Shown piece by piece: positions 17,245 to 25,616 of a stretch of 64,000 bases of DNA; within the stretch, counting starts at the first letter, position 1, and each line of letters begins with the position of its first letter. Where the stretch lies: the NCBI GenBank assembly GCA_963691755.1, contig OY829366.1, forward strand, positions 3,162,001 to 3,226,000, written 5' to 3'. Both the position numbers and the translations under genes were made by a program. This DNA comes from Dinoroseobacter sp013215265. GTDB taxonomy: Bacteria > Pseudomonadota > Alphaproteobacteria > Rhodobacterales > Rhodobacteraceae. The notes under the pieces were generated by a model, which had not been told where the DNA came from, did no database searches, and was given only the letters and a program-made list of their open reading frames with translations.

Positions 17245-18221
17245 AACGTATCTTCGCCTCACGCGAACTGCTGCTACTGGTCGCCATCGCACTGGTGCTT
17301 GGTATCATCTCAAGCCGTTTCCCGGCGTTCATAACGCTGTCGAACCTGGCTGCGGTCTTCAACGACACCTCGCCGCTGATCCTGCTGGCCATCGGCCAGA
17401 TGATCGTGATCCTGACCAAGTGCATCGACCTCTCGGTCGCCGCTAACCTCGCGCTGACGGGAATGGTCGTGTCCCTAATGAATATTGCGGCACCCGGTCT
17501 GCCGATCATCGTTACGCTGGTCGTCGCCACCGGGTTCGGGGCCTGCCTTGGCATGTTCAACGGCATCCTCGTCTGGAAGCTGGATATCCCGCCCATCGTG
17601 GTGACGCTTGGAACCATGACCATCTTTAGGGGTACGATTTTCCTGCTGACCGAAGGCAAATGGGTCAACAGCCACGAAATGAGCGGCACCTTCAAGGCCT
17701 TCCCGCGCAGTGAGCTTCTTGGCCTTCCGGTCCTAAGCTGGTTCGCCATTGCCGCCGTGATCTTGTTCACCATCGTCATGACCCGCACCACACTGGGCCG
17801 CGCCTTCTACGCCGCCGGCGGCAACCCGCACGCCGCGACCTATGCCGGGATCAACGTCGGCCGGACCCAGTTCTGGGCCTTCACGATATCGGGCGCGCTG
17901 GCCGGACTGACCGGGTACCTCTGGGTGTCTCGCTTCGCCGTGGCTTATGTCGACGTTGCCGGGGGGTTTGAACTGACCGTCGTGGCGGCCTGCGTCATCG
18001 GCGGCGTGTCGATCATGGGCGGCATCGGCTCGGTCCCCGGCGCGCTTCTGGGCGCGTTGTTCCTCGGCATCATCGCCAATGCCTTGCCGGTCGTGAACAT
18101 CTCCCCTTTCTGGCAAATGGCAATCTCGGGCGGGGCGATCATCATCGCGGTCGTTCTGAACGCGCAGGCCAACCGGACGAAGGGCCGCATCATCCTCAAA
18201 CGCGCGGAGCACGCGACATGA
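17241..18221 (+). CDS. rhaP: Rhamnose ABC transporter permease
   Basis: The 326-residue RbsC-like inner-membrane permease has about eight to ten membrane segments. Family segments LAIGQMIVILTKCIDLSV, GMFNGILVWKLDIPPIVVT and GGVSIMGGIGSVPGALLGA are visible. It overlaps rhaT upstream and rhaQ downstream by ATGA, giving tightly coupled translation. It forms the membrane channel with RhaQ. Confidence 0.93.
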   Translation: MKRIFASRELLLLVAIALVLGIISSRFPAFITLSNLAAVFNDTSPLILLAIGQMIVILTKCIDLSVAANLALTGMVVSLMNIAAPGLPIIVTLVVATGFGACLGMFNGILVWKLDIPPIVVTLGTMTIFRGTIFLLTEGKWVNSHEMSGTFKAFPRSELLGLPVLSWFAIAAVILFTIVMTRTTLGRAFYAAGGNPHAATYAGINVGRTQFWAFTISGALAGLTGYLWVSRFAVAYVDVAGGFELTVVAACVIGGVSIMGGIGSVPGALLGALFLGIIANALPVVNISPFWQMAISGGAIIIAVVLNAQANRTKGRIILKRAEHAT

Positions 18222-19198
18222 CCACCGCCCGCAGCATTCCAGATCGCCTACGCCCGCCGCTGGAACGGAACCTGAAAAGCTGGGAAAGCCTGCTAATGCT
18301 GGTCGCCATCGGCATCTTCATCGCCAACAGCTTTGCCTCACCCTATTTCCTGAACGCCTGGAACCTTTCCGACGCGACCTTCAACTTTACCGAGAAGGCA
18401 ATGATCGCCTTTGCCATGGCGCTTCTTATTATCTCGGGCGAGATCGACCTTTCCGTAGCGGCGATCATCGCGCTGGCCTCAACCGCCATGGGCGCCGCCG
18501 TGCAGGCTGGTGTCGGGACAGAGGGGTTGGTCCTGATCGGGCTGGCCGTTGGCATGGCCTGCGGGGCGGTCAACGGGTTTCTTGTCACCGGGCTTGGCCT
18601 GCCCTCTATCGTAGTGACCATCGGCACGATGAGCCTGTTCCGTGGGATCAGCTTCATCGTGCTAGGCGATCAGGTCTACAAGGGCTATCCATCGGACTTC
18701 GCCTTCTTCGGGCAAGGCTATGTCTGGTGGGTGATTTCCTTCGAGTTCGTCCTTTTCGCCATCATTGCCGTTATTTACGCGGTGATCCTGCACATGACCA
18801 ACTTCGGGCGTGCGGTGTATGCCATCGGTAACAACGCGACCGGGGCGCTGTTCTCGGGCATCCGTGTGGGTCGGGTGAAGTTCACCCTGTTCCTTCTGAC
18901 GGGCCTGATGGCCGGGGTGGCCGCCGTTTGCCTGACCTCCCGCCTTGGCTCCACCCGCCCCTCAATCGCCTTCGGGTGGGAACTTGAGATTGTGACCATG
19001 GTCGTCCTTGGCGGGGTCAACATCCTCGGCGGTTCAGGCTCCATCCCCGGCGTGGCAATCGCAGCATTCGTCATGGGGCTTGTCACCTTCGGCCTTGGCT
19101 TGCTGAACGTCCCCGGTATCGTGATGTCGATCGTCATCGGCGCACTGCTGATCTCGGTCATCGCGCTGCCCAGGCTCTGGTCGATGTGGAGGGGCTGA
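18218..19198 (+). CDS. rhaQ: Rhamnose ABC transporter permease, second subunit
   Basis: The 326-residue second RbsC-like permease resembles RhaP. It has IISGEIDLSVAAIIALAS, VNGFLVTGLGLPSIVVT and GGVNILGGSGSIPGVA. Its ATGA overlap with rhaP and 1-bp gap to rhaU place it firmly in the operon. Two distinct permeases next to one fused ATPase are the standard layout for this transporter. Confidence 0.93.
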   Translation: MTTARSIPDRLRPPLERNLKSWESLLMLVAIGIFIANSFASPYFLNAWNLSDATFNFTEKAMIAFAMALLIISGEIDLSVAAIIALASTAMGAAVQAGVGTEGLVLIGLAVGMACGAVNGFLVTGLGLPSIVVTIGTMSLFRGISFIVLGDQVYKGYPSDFAFFGQGYVWWVISFEFVLFAIIAVIYAVILHMTNFGRAVYAIGNNATGALFSGIRVGRVKFTLFLLTGLMAGVAAVCLTSRLGSTRPSIAFGWELEIVTMVVLGGVNILGGSGSIPGVAIAAFVMGLVTFGLGLLNVPGIVMSIVIGALLISVIALPRLWSMWRG

Positions 19199-19199
19199 C

Positions 19200-19514
19200 A
19201 TGGAAAAGTACGCGTTCAAGATGAAGCTCAATCCGGGTTGCCGGGAAGAATACGAAAAGCGCCACGATGAGATCTGGCCAGAGCTTGTCACGCTGCTGAA
19301 AGAGGCAGGCGTATCCGACTATTCGATCCATCTGGACGAAGAAACGAACACACTTTTCGGCGTCCTCTGGCGCACTGATGACCACACCATGGATGCCTTG
19401 CCGGGCCGTGAAGTCATGAAACGCTGGTGGGCGCATATGGCCGACATCATGGAAACCAAGCCTGACAACGAACCCGTGGCGGTGCCGCTTGCGCCCGTCT
19501 TTCACATGTCATGA
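19200..19514 (+). CDS. rhaU: L-rhamnose mutarotase
   Basis: The 104-residue protein (RhaM/RhaU family) interconverts alpha- and beta-L-rhamnose. The typical segments MKLNPGCREEYEKRHDEIWPEL and MKRWWAHMADIM are present. It begins 1 bp after rhaQ and overlaps rhaK by 4 bp. Its length fits the family exactly. Confidence 0.94.
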   Translation: MEKYAFKMKLNPGCREEYEKRHDEIWPELVTLLKEAGVSDYSIHLDEETNTLFGVLWRTDDHTMDALPGREVMKRWWAHMADIMETKPDNEPVAVPLAPVFHMS

Positions 19515-20914
19515 GCCCGCGCCACGTCGCCGTCATCGACATCGGCAAAACCAACGCGAAACTGGTGCTGGTCGACGCGCGTGATCTGTCCGAACTTGGG
19601 GTCCTGACCCGACCCAACACCGTCCTGTCCGGCCCGCCCTACCCACACTTCGATGTTGAGGCGATCTGGCGCTTCATTCTGGTCGGGCTCACACAGTTTC
19701 AGACGGCGCACGGCGTTGATTCCATTTCAGTCACCACCCATGGGGCGTCCTGCGCGCTGATTGCGGCGGATGGTACGCTTGCCGCGCCGATCCTCGACTA
19801 TGAGCACAAAGGCCCGGATGATCTGGCCGAGGCCTACGACGCCATCCGCCCGCCGTTTGAGGAAACCGGATCGCCAAGGTTGCCGATGGGGTTGAACCTG
19901 GGCGCACAGTTGCATTGGCAGTTTGAACAGGACCCTGCACTTCGCGAGCGTACGGCGACCATTGTCACCTATCCGCAGTACTGGGGGCACCGTCTGACGG
20001 GCGAGGCAGCCAGCGACGTTTCGTCCCTTGGCTGTCACACCGATCTATGGACCCCGTCCGGGGCGCAGTATTCCTCGCTCGTGGAACGGTTGGGCATTGC
20101 TGAAAAGATGGCGCCCGCGCGAAAATCGGCAGAGGTCCTTGGGCATCTGCGGCCGCAGATCGCTGCGCAAACCAGCTTGAGGCCTGACACGCCGGTACAC
20201 TGCGGCATCCACGATTCAAACGCATCGCTCTTGCCTCATGTCCTGACCCGCACCGCGCCGTTTTCCGTCGTGTCTACCGGGACATGGGTCATTGCCATGA
20301 CCATTGGCGGCAAAGACACAGCACTCGACCCTTGGCGTGACACGCTTCTGAACGTCAACGCACTGGGTGCGCCGGTCAAGTCGGCGCGTTTCATGGGGGG
20401 GCGAGAGTTCGAGTTGGCATTGAATGGTCAAACCATCGAATGCACCGAAGGCATCCTTGACGCGGTCGCGCAAGACGGCCCCTTGCTTATGCCCGCAATG
20501 GTCCCAGACAGCGGCCCGTTTCAGGGACGGGACCACAGTTGGTTGGGGTCAGCGCCTTTACCCGGTACTCCGGAACGCGCGGCGGCAGTGAGCTTCTACC
20601 TTGCGCTGATGACCGCAGAATGCCTGTCGCTGACCGGACACGAAGGGCCCATTGTCGTCGAAGGCCCATTTGCCCGGAACAGGGGCTTCGCGAGCATGCT
20701 CGCCGCGGCGAAAAACTGCAGGGTCGAAGCTGCCGCCACCGCAACAGGGACGAGCCAGGGGGGCGCCCTCTTGGCGAAAGGGAAACTCCACGAGCACGCT
20801 GCCTTCGGCGTCGAAACCTATCTTCCCGAAACCTACACGAGCTACAAACGCTACGCGAACAGTTGGCTCAGAGCCGCGAAAGCGCGCCTGGGCCAAGTCA
20901 ATGGGATACCATAA
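19511..20914 (+). CDS. rhaK: Rhamnulokinase, FGGY family
   Basis: The 467-residue sugar kinase has the N-terminal phosphate loop AVIDIGKTNAKLVLVD, the catalytic-base segment CGIHDSNAS, and an ADENOSINE-type C-terminal loop TGTSQGGALLA. In this pathway it would phosphorylate L-rhamnulose for RhaD. In Rhizobium, RhaK is also needed for RhaSTPQ transport, which fits its place in the transporter operon. It overlaps rhaU by ATGA and is the last gene of the regulon. Confidence 0.93.
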   Translation: MSPRHVAVIDIGKTNAKLVLVDARDLSELGVLTRPNTVLSGPPYPHFDVEAIWRFILVGLTQFQTAHGVDSISVTTHGASCALIAADGTLAAPILDYEHKGPDDLAEAYDAIRPPFEETGSPRLPMGLNLGAQLHWQFEQDPALRERTATIVTYPQYWGHRLTGEAASDVSSLGCHTDLWTPSGAQYSSLVERLGIAEKMAPARKSAEVLGHLRPQIAAQTSLRPDTPVHCGIHDSNASLLPHVLTRTAPFSVVSTGTWVIAMTIGGKDTALDPWRDTLLNVNALGAPVKSARFMGGREFELALNGQTIECTEGILDAVAQDGPLLMPAMVPDSGPFQGRDHSWLGSAPLPGTPERAAAVSFYLALMTAECLSLTGHEGPIVVEGPFARNRGFASMLAAAKNCRVEAAATATGTSQGGALLAKGKLHEHAAFGVETYLPETYTSYKRYANSWLRAAKARLGQVNGIP

Positions 20915-20934
20915 GGGACCTGCGCGGAATACCG

Positions 20935-21019
20935 ATAGCAGTCATTGGGGGCTAGCGTGAAGATGATCAGAATGGGCTCAATCCCGCCGTTCGCTGCGAG
21001 GAGCCTGCATGACTGCTAT
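20935..21019. repeat. 11-bp inverted repeat with long spacer
   Basis: ATAGCAGTCAT (20935-20945) and ATGACTGCTAT (21009-21019) are perfect reverse complements about 63 bp apart. They lie between the stop of rhaK and the end of lepA, where the two genes converge. There is no T-run, so a simple terminator is not evident. It may be a relic of a small mobile repeat. Confidence 0.5.
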
Positions 21020-21080
21020 GGGCCGGAACGAACCCACCCTAACCGAGTCCAGCCGCTCGCCTGCGCTTTAACAAACCGCT

Positions 21081-22880
21081 CTAGCTGTCCATTTTCAGCG
21101 CCGAAATAAACGCTGTTTGTGGAATTTCCACTTTCCCGAACTGCCGCATCTTCTTCTTGCCCGCCTTCTGCTTCTCGAGCAGCTTCTTTTTCCGCGTCGC
21201 ATCGCCCCCGTAGCATTTCGCGGTGACGTCCTTGCGCAGTGCGGACAGGGTTTCGCGCGCGATGACGCGGCCCCCGATGGCGGCCTGGATCGGGATCTTG
21301 AACATGTGGCGCGGGATCAGGTCCTTGAGCTTCTCGCACATTGCGCGCCCGCGCATCTCGGCCCGGTCGCGGTGGACCATCATCGAGAGCGCATCAACCG
21401 GCTCTTCATTGACCAGCACCTGCATTTTGACGAGGAAGTCCTCGCGGTAGCCGATCATCTGGTAGTCAAAGCTCGCATACCCTTTGGTGACGCTTTTCAG
21501 CCTGTCGTAGAAATCGAACACGACCTCATTGAGCGGCAGATCATAGACGACCATCGCGCGCGGACCGGCATAGGTCAGGTCCAGCTGGATGCCGCGACGG
21601 TCCTGACACAGCTTGAGCACGTCGCCCAGATAATCATCCGGCACAAGGATTGTGGCCTTGATGCGTGGCTCCTCCACATGGTCGATCAGGGTCGGATCGG
21701 GCATGTCGGCGGGGTTGTGGAGATCGATCATCGAGCCGTCTTTCATGAAGATATGATAGACGACCGACGGGGCCGTGGTGATCAGGTCGATATCGTATTC
21801 GCGTTCCAGACGGTCACGGATGACCTCGAGGTGCAAAAGCCCCAAGAAACCGCAGCGGAAGCCGAAGCCCAGCGCGGCGGAGGTTTCCATTTCATACGAG
21901 AACGACGCGTCGTTCAGGGCGAGTTTTTCGATGGCATCGCGGAGATCTTCAAACTGGTTGGAATCCACGGGGAAGAGACCGCAGAACACAACAGGCTGGG
22001 CGGGCTTGAACCCCGGAAGCGGCTCTTCGGTGCCCTTCTTCTCGGTTGTGATCGTGTCGCCAACGCGTGTGTCACGGACCTGCTTGATGGACGCGGTGAT
22101 AACCCCGATCTCACCCGGACCCAGCTGCGCGATATCCTGCATTTCGGGACGCAGAACCGCGAGCTTGTCGATGCCGTAGATGGCCCCCGTTTGCATCATC
22201 TTGATGCGGTCGCCTTTCTTGATCGTGCCATCGATGACCCGGATCATGACCACGACGCCGAGATAGGGGTCGTACCAGCTGTCCACCAGCATGGCCTTCA
22301 GCGGCGCCGCAACCTCGCCTTTCGGCGCGGGCAGGCGCGCAACGATCGCTTCCAGCACATCTGGAATGCCGACGCCGGTCTTGGCGGAAATATGCACCGC
22401 ATCAGAGGCGTCGATGCCGATCACATCCTCGATCTGCTCGCAGACGCGTTCAGGTTCGGACGCGGGCAGGTCGATCTTGTTCAGAACCGGCACGATCTCG
22501 TGGTCGGCATCAATCGCCTGATACACATTGGCCAGCGTCTGCGCCTCGACCCCTTGGGTGGCGTCAACAACCAGCAGTGAGCCTTCGACGGCCTGCATGG
22601 AACGGCTGACCTCGTAGGCGAAATCAACATGCCCGGGGGTGTCGATGAGATTGAGGATATAGGTCTCGCCATCCTTGGCGGGATACTCAATGCGCACCGA
22701 GTTGGCCTTGATGGTGATGCCGCGTTCGCGCTCGATGTCCATACTGTCGAGAAGCTGTGCCTTCATATCCCGCTCGGCCACGGTTCCGGTGAGCTGAATC
22801 AGCCGGTCAGCCAGAGTGGATTTGCCATGGTCGATATGGGCGACGATGGAGAAATTACGGATATGCGCGAGGTCGGTCAT
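21081..22880 (-). CDS. lepA: Translation elongation factor 4 (back-translocase)
   Basis: The 599-residue GTPase has the G-motifs AHIDHGKSTL, DTPGHVDF and NKIDLPAS in order, EF-G-like domains, and the LepA-specific C-terminal domain with ATRKKKLLEKQKAGKKKM. The length is that of LepA. It acts on stalled or mistranslocated ribosomes. It is transcribed alone on the minus strand, converging on the rha operon. A long open frame on the opposite strand is only a codon-bias shadow. Confidence 0.97.
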   Translation of the reverse strand: MTDLAHIRNFSIVAHIDHGKSTLADRLIQLTGTVAERDMKAQLLDSMDIERERGITIKANSVRIEYPAKDGETYILNLIDTPGHVDFAYEVSRSMQAVEGSLLVVDATQGVEAQTLANVYQAIDADHEIVPVLNKIDLPASEPERVCEQIEDVIGIDASDAVHISAKTGVGIPDVLEAIVARLPAPKGEVAAPLKAMLVDSWYDPYLGVVVMIRVIDGTIKKGDRIKMMQTGAIYGIDKLAVLRPEMQDIAQLGPGEIGVITASIKQVRDTRVGDTITTEKKGTEEPLPGFKPAQPVVFCGLFPVDSNQFEDLRDAIEKLALNDASFSYEMETSAALGFGFRCGFLGLLHLEVIRDRLEREYDIDLITTAPSVVYHIFMKDGSMIDLHNPADMPDPTLIDHVEEPRIKATILVPDDYLGDVLKLCQDRRGIQLDLTYAGPRAMVVYDLPLNEVVFDFYDRLKSVTKGYASFDYQMIGYREDFLVKMQVLVNEEPVDALSMMVHRDRAEMRGRAMCEKLKDLIPRHMFKIPIQAAIGGRVIARETLSALRKDVTAKCYGGDATRKKKLLEKQKAGKKKMRQFGKVEIPQTAFISALKMDS

Positions 22881-22976
22881 GGGCGGGATATGGCGGGCAG
22901 AGAGGGGTTGGTCAAGCGGGGTGTGCGGTGGAGTCTCAGCTGCGTGTGAGATGGGTCACCGAGTTTGTCGCAAAGA

Positions 22977-23004
22977 CCCCGCCTTTCCAACCTGAAAAGC
23001 GGGG
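22977..23004 (-). terminator. Hairpin downstream of the epoxide-hydrolase-like gene
   Basis: CCCCGC plus TTTC (22977-22987) pairs with GAAA plus GCGGGG (22994-23004) with one mismatch and a six-base loop. It lies about 58 bp beyond the stop of the minus-strand gene at 23062. The T-run on that strand is weak (TCTTT), so termination is only probable. Confidence 0.4.
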
Positions 23005-23061
23005 AATTTGTCCATGAAGAATGCGTCTGTCCAGCCCTCTCAACTGATCGCTCAAAGAGGA

Positions 23062-24003
23062 TCAGGCGGTGGCCTTTTTCAACCAATCAAGGATCAGACG
23101 CGTTGTCTCATCGGGCATCTCCTGCTGGATCCAATGTCCGCAAGGCAAGGAGGCCACGTCCACATTTGGAACGACTGTGGACAGGGTTTCGGATCTGGGG
23201 ATCATGTCCTGATCTCCGTAGATCATGAGTGTGGGCATCGGAATGATCGGATCAACGCCCGCCAAGATGTGCCAGTTGCGATCCATATTCCTGTACCAGT
23301 TGATGCTGCTGGAAAATCCGCTGGCCTCAAAGGCCGAAGTGAAAACCGCCAGATCAGCATCGTTTAAGATCGGGTCACCGAGCGGTTGTTCGGCCTTTGC
23401 GAGATTTATCATCATCATGCCGGGCTCAGGCGGTGTGACGGGTAGGTTCTTACGAAACAGATTGCGCAGAAAACGCGCGGTGTTTTCATCAAGAATGGCA
23501 TCGGCGAGGCCGGGATGTCGGTTGAAATGCACGAAGTAGTTCTCGGGTCCGAAAACGGCCTCCATGAACGCAATCCAGGGCATTTCAGTGCGGTCCTGAT
23601 AAGGAAGCGCCAGATTGACGATCTTCTCCACCCGTCCAGGGTGCAGAAGTGCCATGTTCCAAACGACATTCGCACCCCAGTCATGGCCAACAAAAACCGC
23701 CCTTTCGTAGCCGAAGTGATCGAGCAGCGCAGCGAGGTCATCGGTCAAATGCGTGATGTCATATGCTGCAACTTCGGAAGGACACGAAGAATTTCCATAG
23801 CCACGCTGATTGGGAACGATCACGTGAAAGCCTGCCGCCGCAAGCGCTGGCATCTGATACCGCCAAGAATAGGCATGCTCGGGCCATCCGTGACAGAGAA
23901 TGATCGGGTTTCCTCGGTTTTCTATGCCGGCTTCGAAAACCTCCAGATGAATGCCGTTCAGGGAGATATGTGTAGGGGCGGGAAAATTGGGAATCAGTGC
24001 CAC
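23062..24003 (-). CDS. Alpha/beta hydrolase, epoxide hydrolase-like
   Basis: The roughly 313-residue protein has the oxyanion motif HGWPE, the NQRGYGNS turn, and the nucleophile motif GHDWGAN with Asp as in soluble epoxide hydrolases and haloalkane dehalogenases. CGHWIQQEMPDE carries the C-terminal catalytic histidine. GTG 24003 is chosen because a strong AAGGAAG site lies 7 bp upstream; TTG 24027 would add eight residues. It is divergent from the WYL regulator, with a shared inverted repeat between them. The substrate (epoxide or halide) is not determined. Confidence 0.88.
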   Translation of the reverse strand: MALIPNFPAPTHISLNGIHLEVFEAGIENRGNPIILCHGWPEHAYSWRYQMPALAAAGFHVIVPNQRGYGNSSCPSEVAAYDITHLTDDLAALLDHFGYERAVFVGHDWGANVVWNMALLHPGRVEKIVNLALPYQDRTEMPWIAFMEAVFGPENYFVHFNRHPGLADAILDENTARFLRNLFRKNLPVTPPEPGMMMINLAKAEQPLGDPILNDADLAVFTSAFEASGFSSSINWYRNMDRNWHILAGVDPIIPMPTLMIYGDQDMIPRSETLSTVVPNVDVASLPCGHWIQQEMPDETTRLILDWLKKATA

Positions 24004-24045
24004 GTCAGTTCTTCCTTGTGGGGTCAAAGGACTTTCCGATAGAAG

Positions 24046-24074
24046 ATAAAGGTGCCAAAATCTGTCACCTTTTA
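24046..24074. promoter_or_regulatory. Inverted repeat operator between hydrolase and WYL regulator
   Basis: ATAAAGGTG (24046-24054) and CACCTTTTA (24066-24074) form an inverted repeat with an 11-bp spacer and one mismatched position. It lies in the short divergent region and ends just before the regulator coding region. It is a good candidate for the WYL regulator's own binding site. Confidence 0.6.
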
Positions 24075-24088
24075 TGACTGGAAAGCAA

Positions 24089-24802
24089 ATGAACAGTCGA
24101 CTTCGTCAGGACGCTATTGTGAGGATCCTGCGACGCGGCGGAGCGACGACAATCGCGGCATTGGCGCGCGATGTTGGCGCCTCACGTCGCACCATCCTTC
24201 GAGATCTGATTGCCTTGCGCGATGAAGGCTATCTGATTGACGCAGAACCGGGTCGTGGTGGAGGAATTTCGCTGGACCCTGGCTCGTTACAGACAGCCGC
24301 GCGACTGACAGTAACCGAGGTGTTTGCATTGATTATAGGCGTATCGAGCATGCGCGCCGGCGGATCACTGCCCTTTGCCAGTCTGGCTGATTCAGGCCTG
24401 GCCAAAATCGAGAAGGCGTTGCCATCCGATAAGCTGCGCGATTTGCGCCGACTTCTAGACTGCCTTTATGTTGGACCGCTCGCGCCACAAGTCGACATTT
24501 CACGGCTTGGGAGCATGGACCCCGCCCTGTTGACAGCCTTTGAACGCGCCTTTCTGGATCGGTTGCGTTTAAAATTTCGGTATCGCGATGCGGGAGGTAA
24601 AGAAAGCGACCGCGAGGTTGAACCACAAGCCATGCTGATCCTGCCCCCGCTTTGGTACCTCGTTGCATGGGACCCGGCGCGAGACGGGTTTCGTCATTTC
24701 CGGATGGATCGGATCAGGTATCCGGAGCTGGTCGAGGGGCTTACATTTCGGACAAGACGGGTACTTTTTGAGACCGGTGTGGAGCGGATGCGCTATGCAT
24801 GA
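24089..24802 (+). CDS. HTH/WYL-domain transcriptional regulator (YafY family)
   Basis: The 237-residue protein has an N-terminal HTH_11-type helix-turn-helix (about 5-60) with LARDVGASRRTILRDLIAL and PGRGGGISL. A C-terminal WYL domain contains PLWYLVAWDP and HFRMDRIR. ATG 24089, with GGAAAG 5 bp upstream, is preferred over ATG 24074, which falls at the edge of the inverted repeat. It is divergent from the epoxide-hydrolase-like gene, which it probably controls. Confidence 0.88.
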   Translation: MNSRLRQDAIVRILRRGGATTIAALARDVGASRRTILRDLIALRDEGYLIDAEPGRGGGISLDPGSLQTAARLTVTEVFALIIGVSSMRAGGSLPFASLADSGLAKIEKALPSDKLRDLRRLLDCLYVGPLAPQVDISRLGSMDPALLTAFERAFLDRLRLKFRYRDAGGKESDREVEPQAMLILPPLWYLVAWDPARDGFRHFRMDRIRYPELVEGLTFRTRRVLFETGVERMRYA

Positions 24803-24915
24803 GCGGGATATGAGCAGGCTTTGGGCCTTGGTCATTTGGCACTGAAATGACATAGGCGGGAGGCACATTCTGATGCCAAAGTTTGATCCAGTATTTGTCG
24901 TCTAAAAGAGAAATC

Positions 24916-25587
24916 ATGTCCTACACACGTTTTGCGATCTATTATGTACCCCCCGCAAGCGCGCTGGCTGATTTCGGTGCGGCGTGGTTGGGATGGGATT
25001 TGATCTGTGGGATGCCAGTTGAGGCACTGGCGATTTCAGGGCGAGACGGGGTAACCGCGTCCCCCCGCAAATACGGGTTTCATGGCACTTTGAAGCCCCC
25101 CTTCAGACTGCGCAACGGGTATGACGCCGCGCGGTTGGCGCAAAGCGTTCAAGAGCTTGCGGCCTGCACAACTCCGGCGGCATGCACGGGATTGAAACTG
25201 TCGCGACTTGGTCGGTTTCTCGCCTTGACGCCGACGGGCGATACAGCCGCGCTGGGACAGCTCGCTTCCGTTTTCGTCACGCAGTTGGATGCCTTTCGTG
25301 CACCACCAACCGCGCAGGACTTGGCAAAGCGGCGTCAAAGGCGGTTGAGCGAACGCCAGGACGCCAATTTGGAACGCTGGGGGTATCCGTATGTGTTGGA
25401 TGAATTTCGGTTCCATCTGACCCTGACCGGCAAATTGCCCAAGGACCAGATAGAGAACTGGATTGCGGTTCTCGAGAATGCGTTGCCGGCATTGCCCGAA
25501 CCCTTTGAGATCAACAGCGTTGCGCTGGTCGGAGAGCGGGCGGATGGGCAATTCGAGTTGATCGAACGGTTCGATCTGTCTGGATAA
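24916..25587 (+). CDS. DUF1045 / 2H-phosphoesterase-like protein (orphan phn-type)
   Basis: The 223-residue protein has two H-x-T motifs, YGFHGTLKPPF near residue 52 and FRFHLTLTG near 171, as in 2H phosphoesterases. It matches the DUF1045 family usually found beside phosphonate (phn) operons. No phn genes lie in this window. ATG 24916 with an upstream AAGAGA is used. A role in hydrolysing a cyclic or ADP-linked phosphate intermediate is inference from the fold. Confidence 0.85.
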   Translation: MSYTRFAIYYVPPASALADFGAAWLGWDLICGMPVEALAISGRDGVTASPRKYGFHGTLKPPFRLRNGYDAARLAQSVQELAACTTPAACTGLKLSRLGRFLALTPTGDTAALGQLASVFVTQLDAFRAPPTAQDLAKRRQRRLSERQDANLERWGYPYVLDEFRFHLTLTGKLPKDQIENWIAVLENALPALPEPFEINSVALVGERADGQFELIERFDLSG

Positions 25588-25605
25588 CGCGGTTTTTACA
25601 CCGCG
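25588..25605. terminator. Hairpin in the convergent gap after the DUF1045 gene
   Basis: CGCGGT-TTTTAC-ACCGCG is a perfect 6-bp stem that begins right after the DUF1045 stop codon, in the 29-bp gap before the convergent aldo/keto reductase stop. There is no clear T-run outside the loop. It may serve as a shared weak terminator. Confidence 0.45.
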
Positions 25606-25616
25606 CCCGCGTGTTC

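Noticed and set aside
21117..22580. Long plus-strand open frame opposite lepA
   Set aside because: It is a codon-bias shadow of a clearly conserved lepA gene on the other strand; no domain is seen in it.
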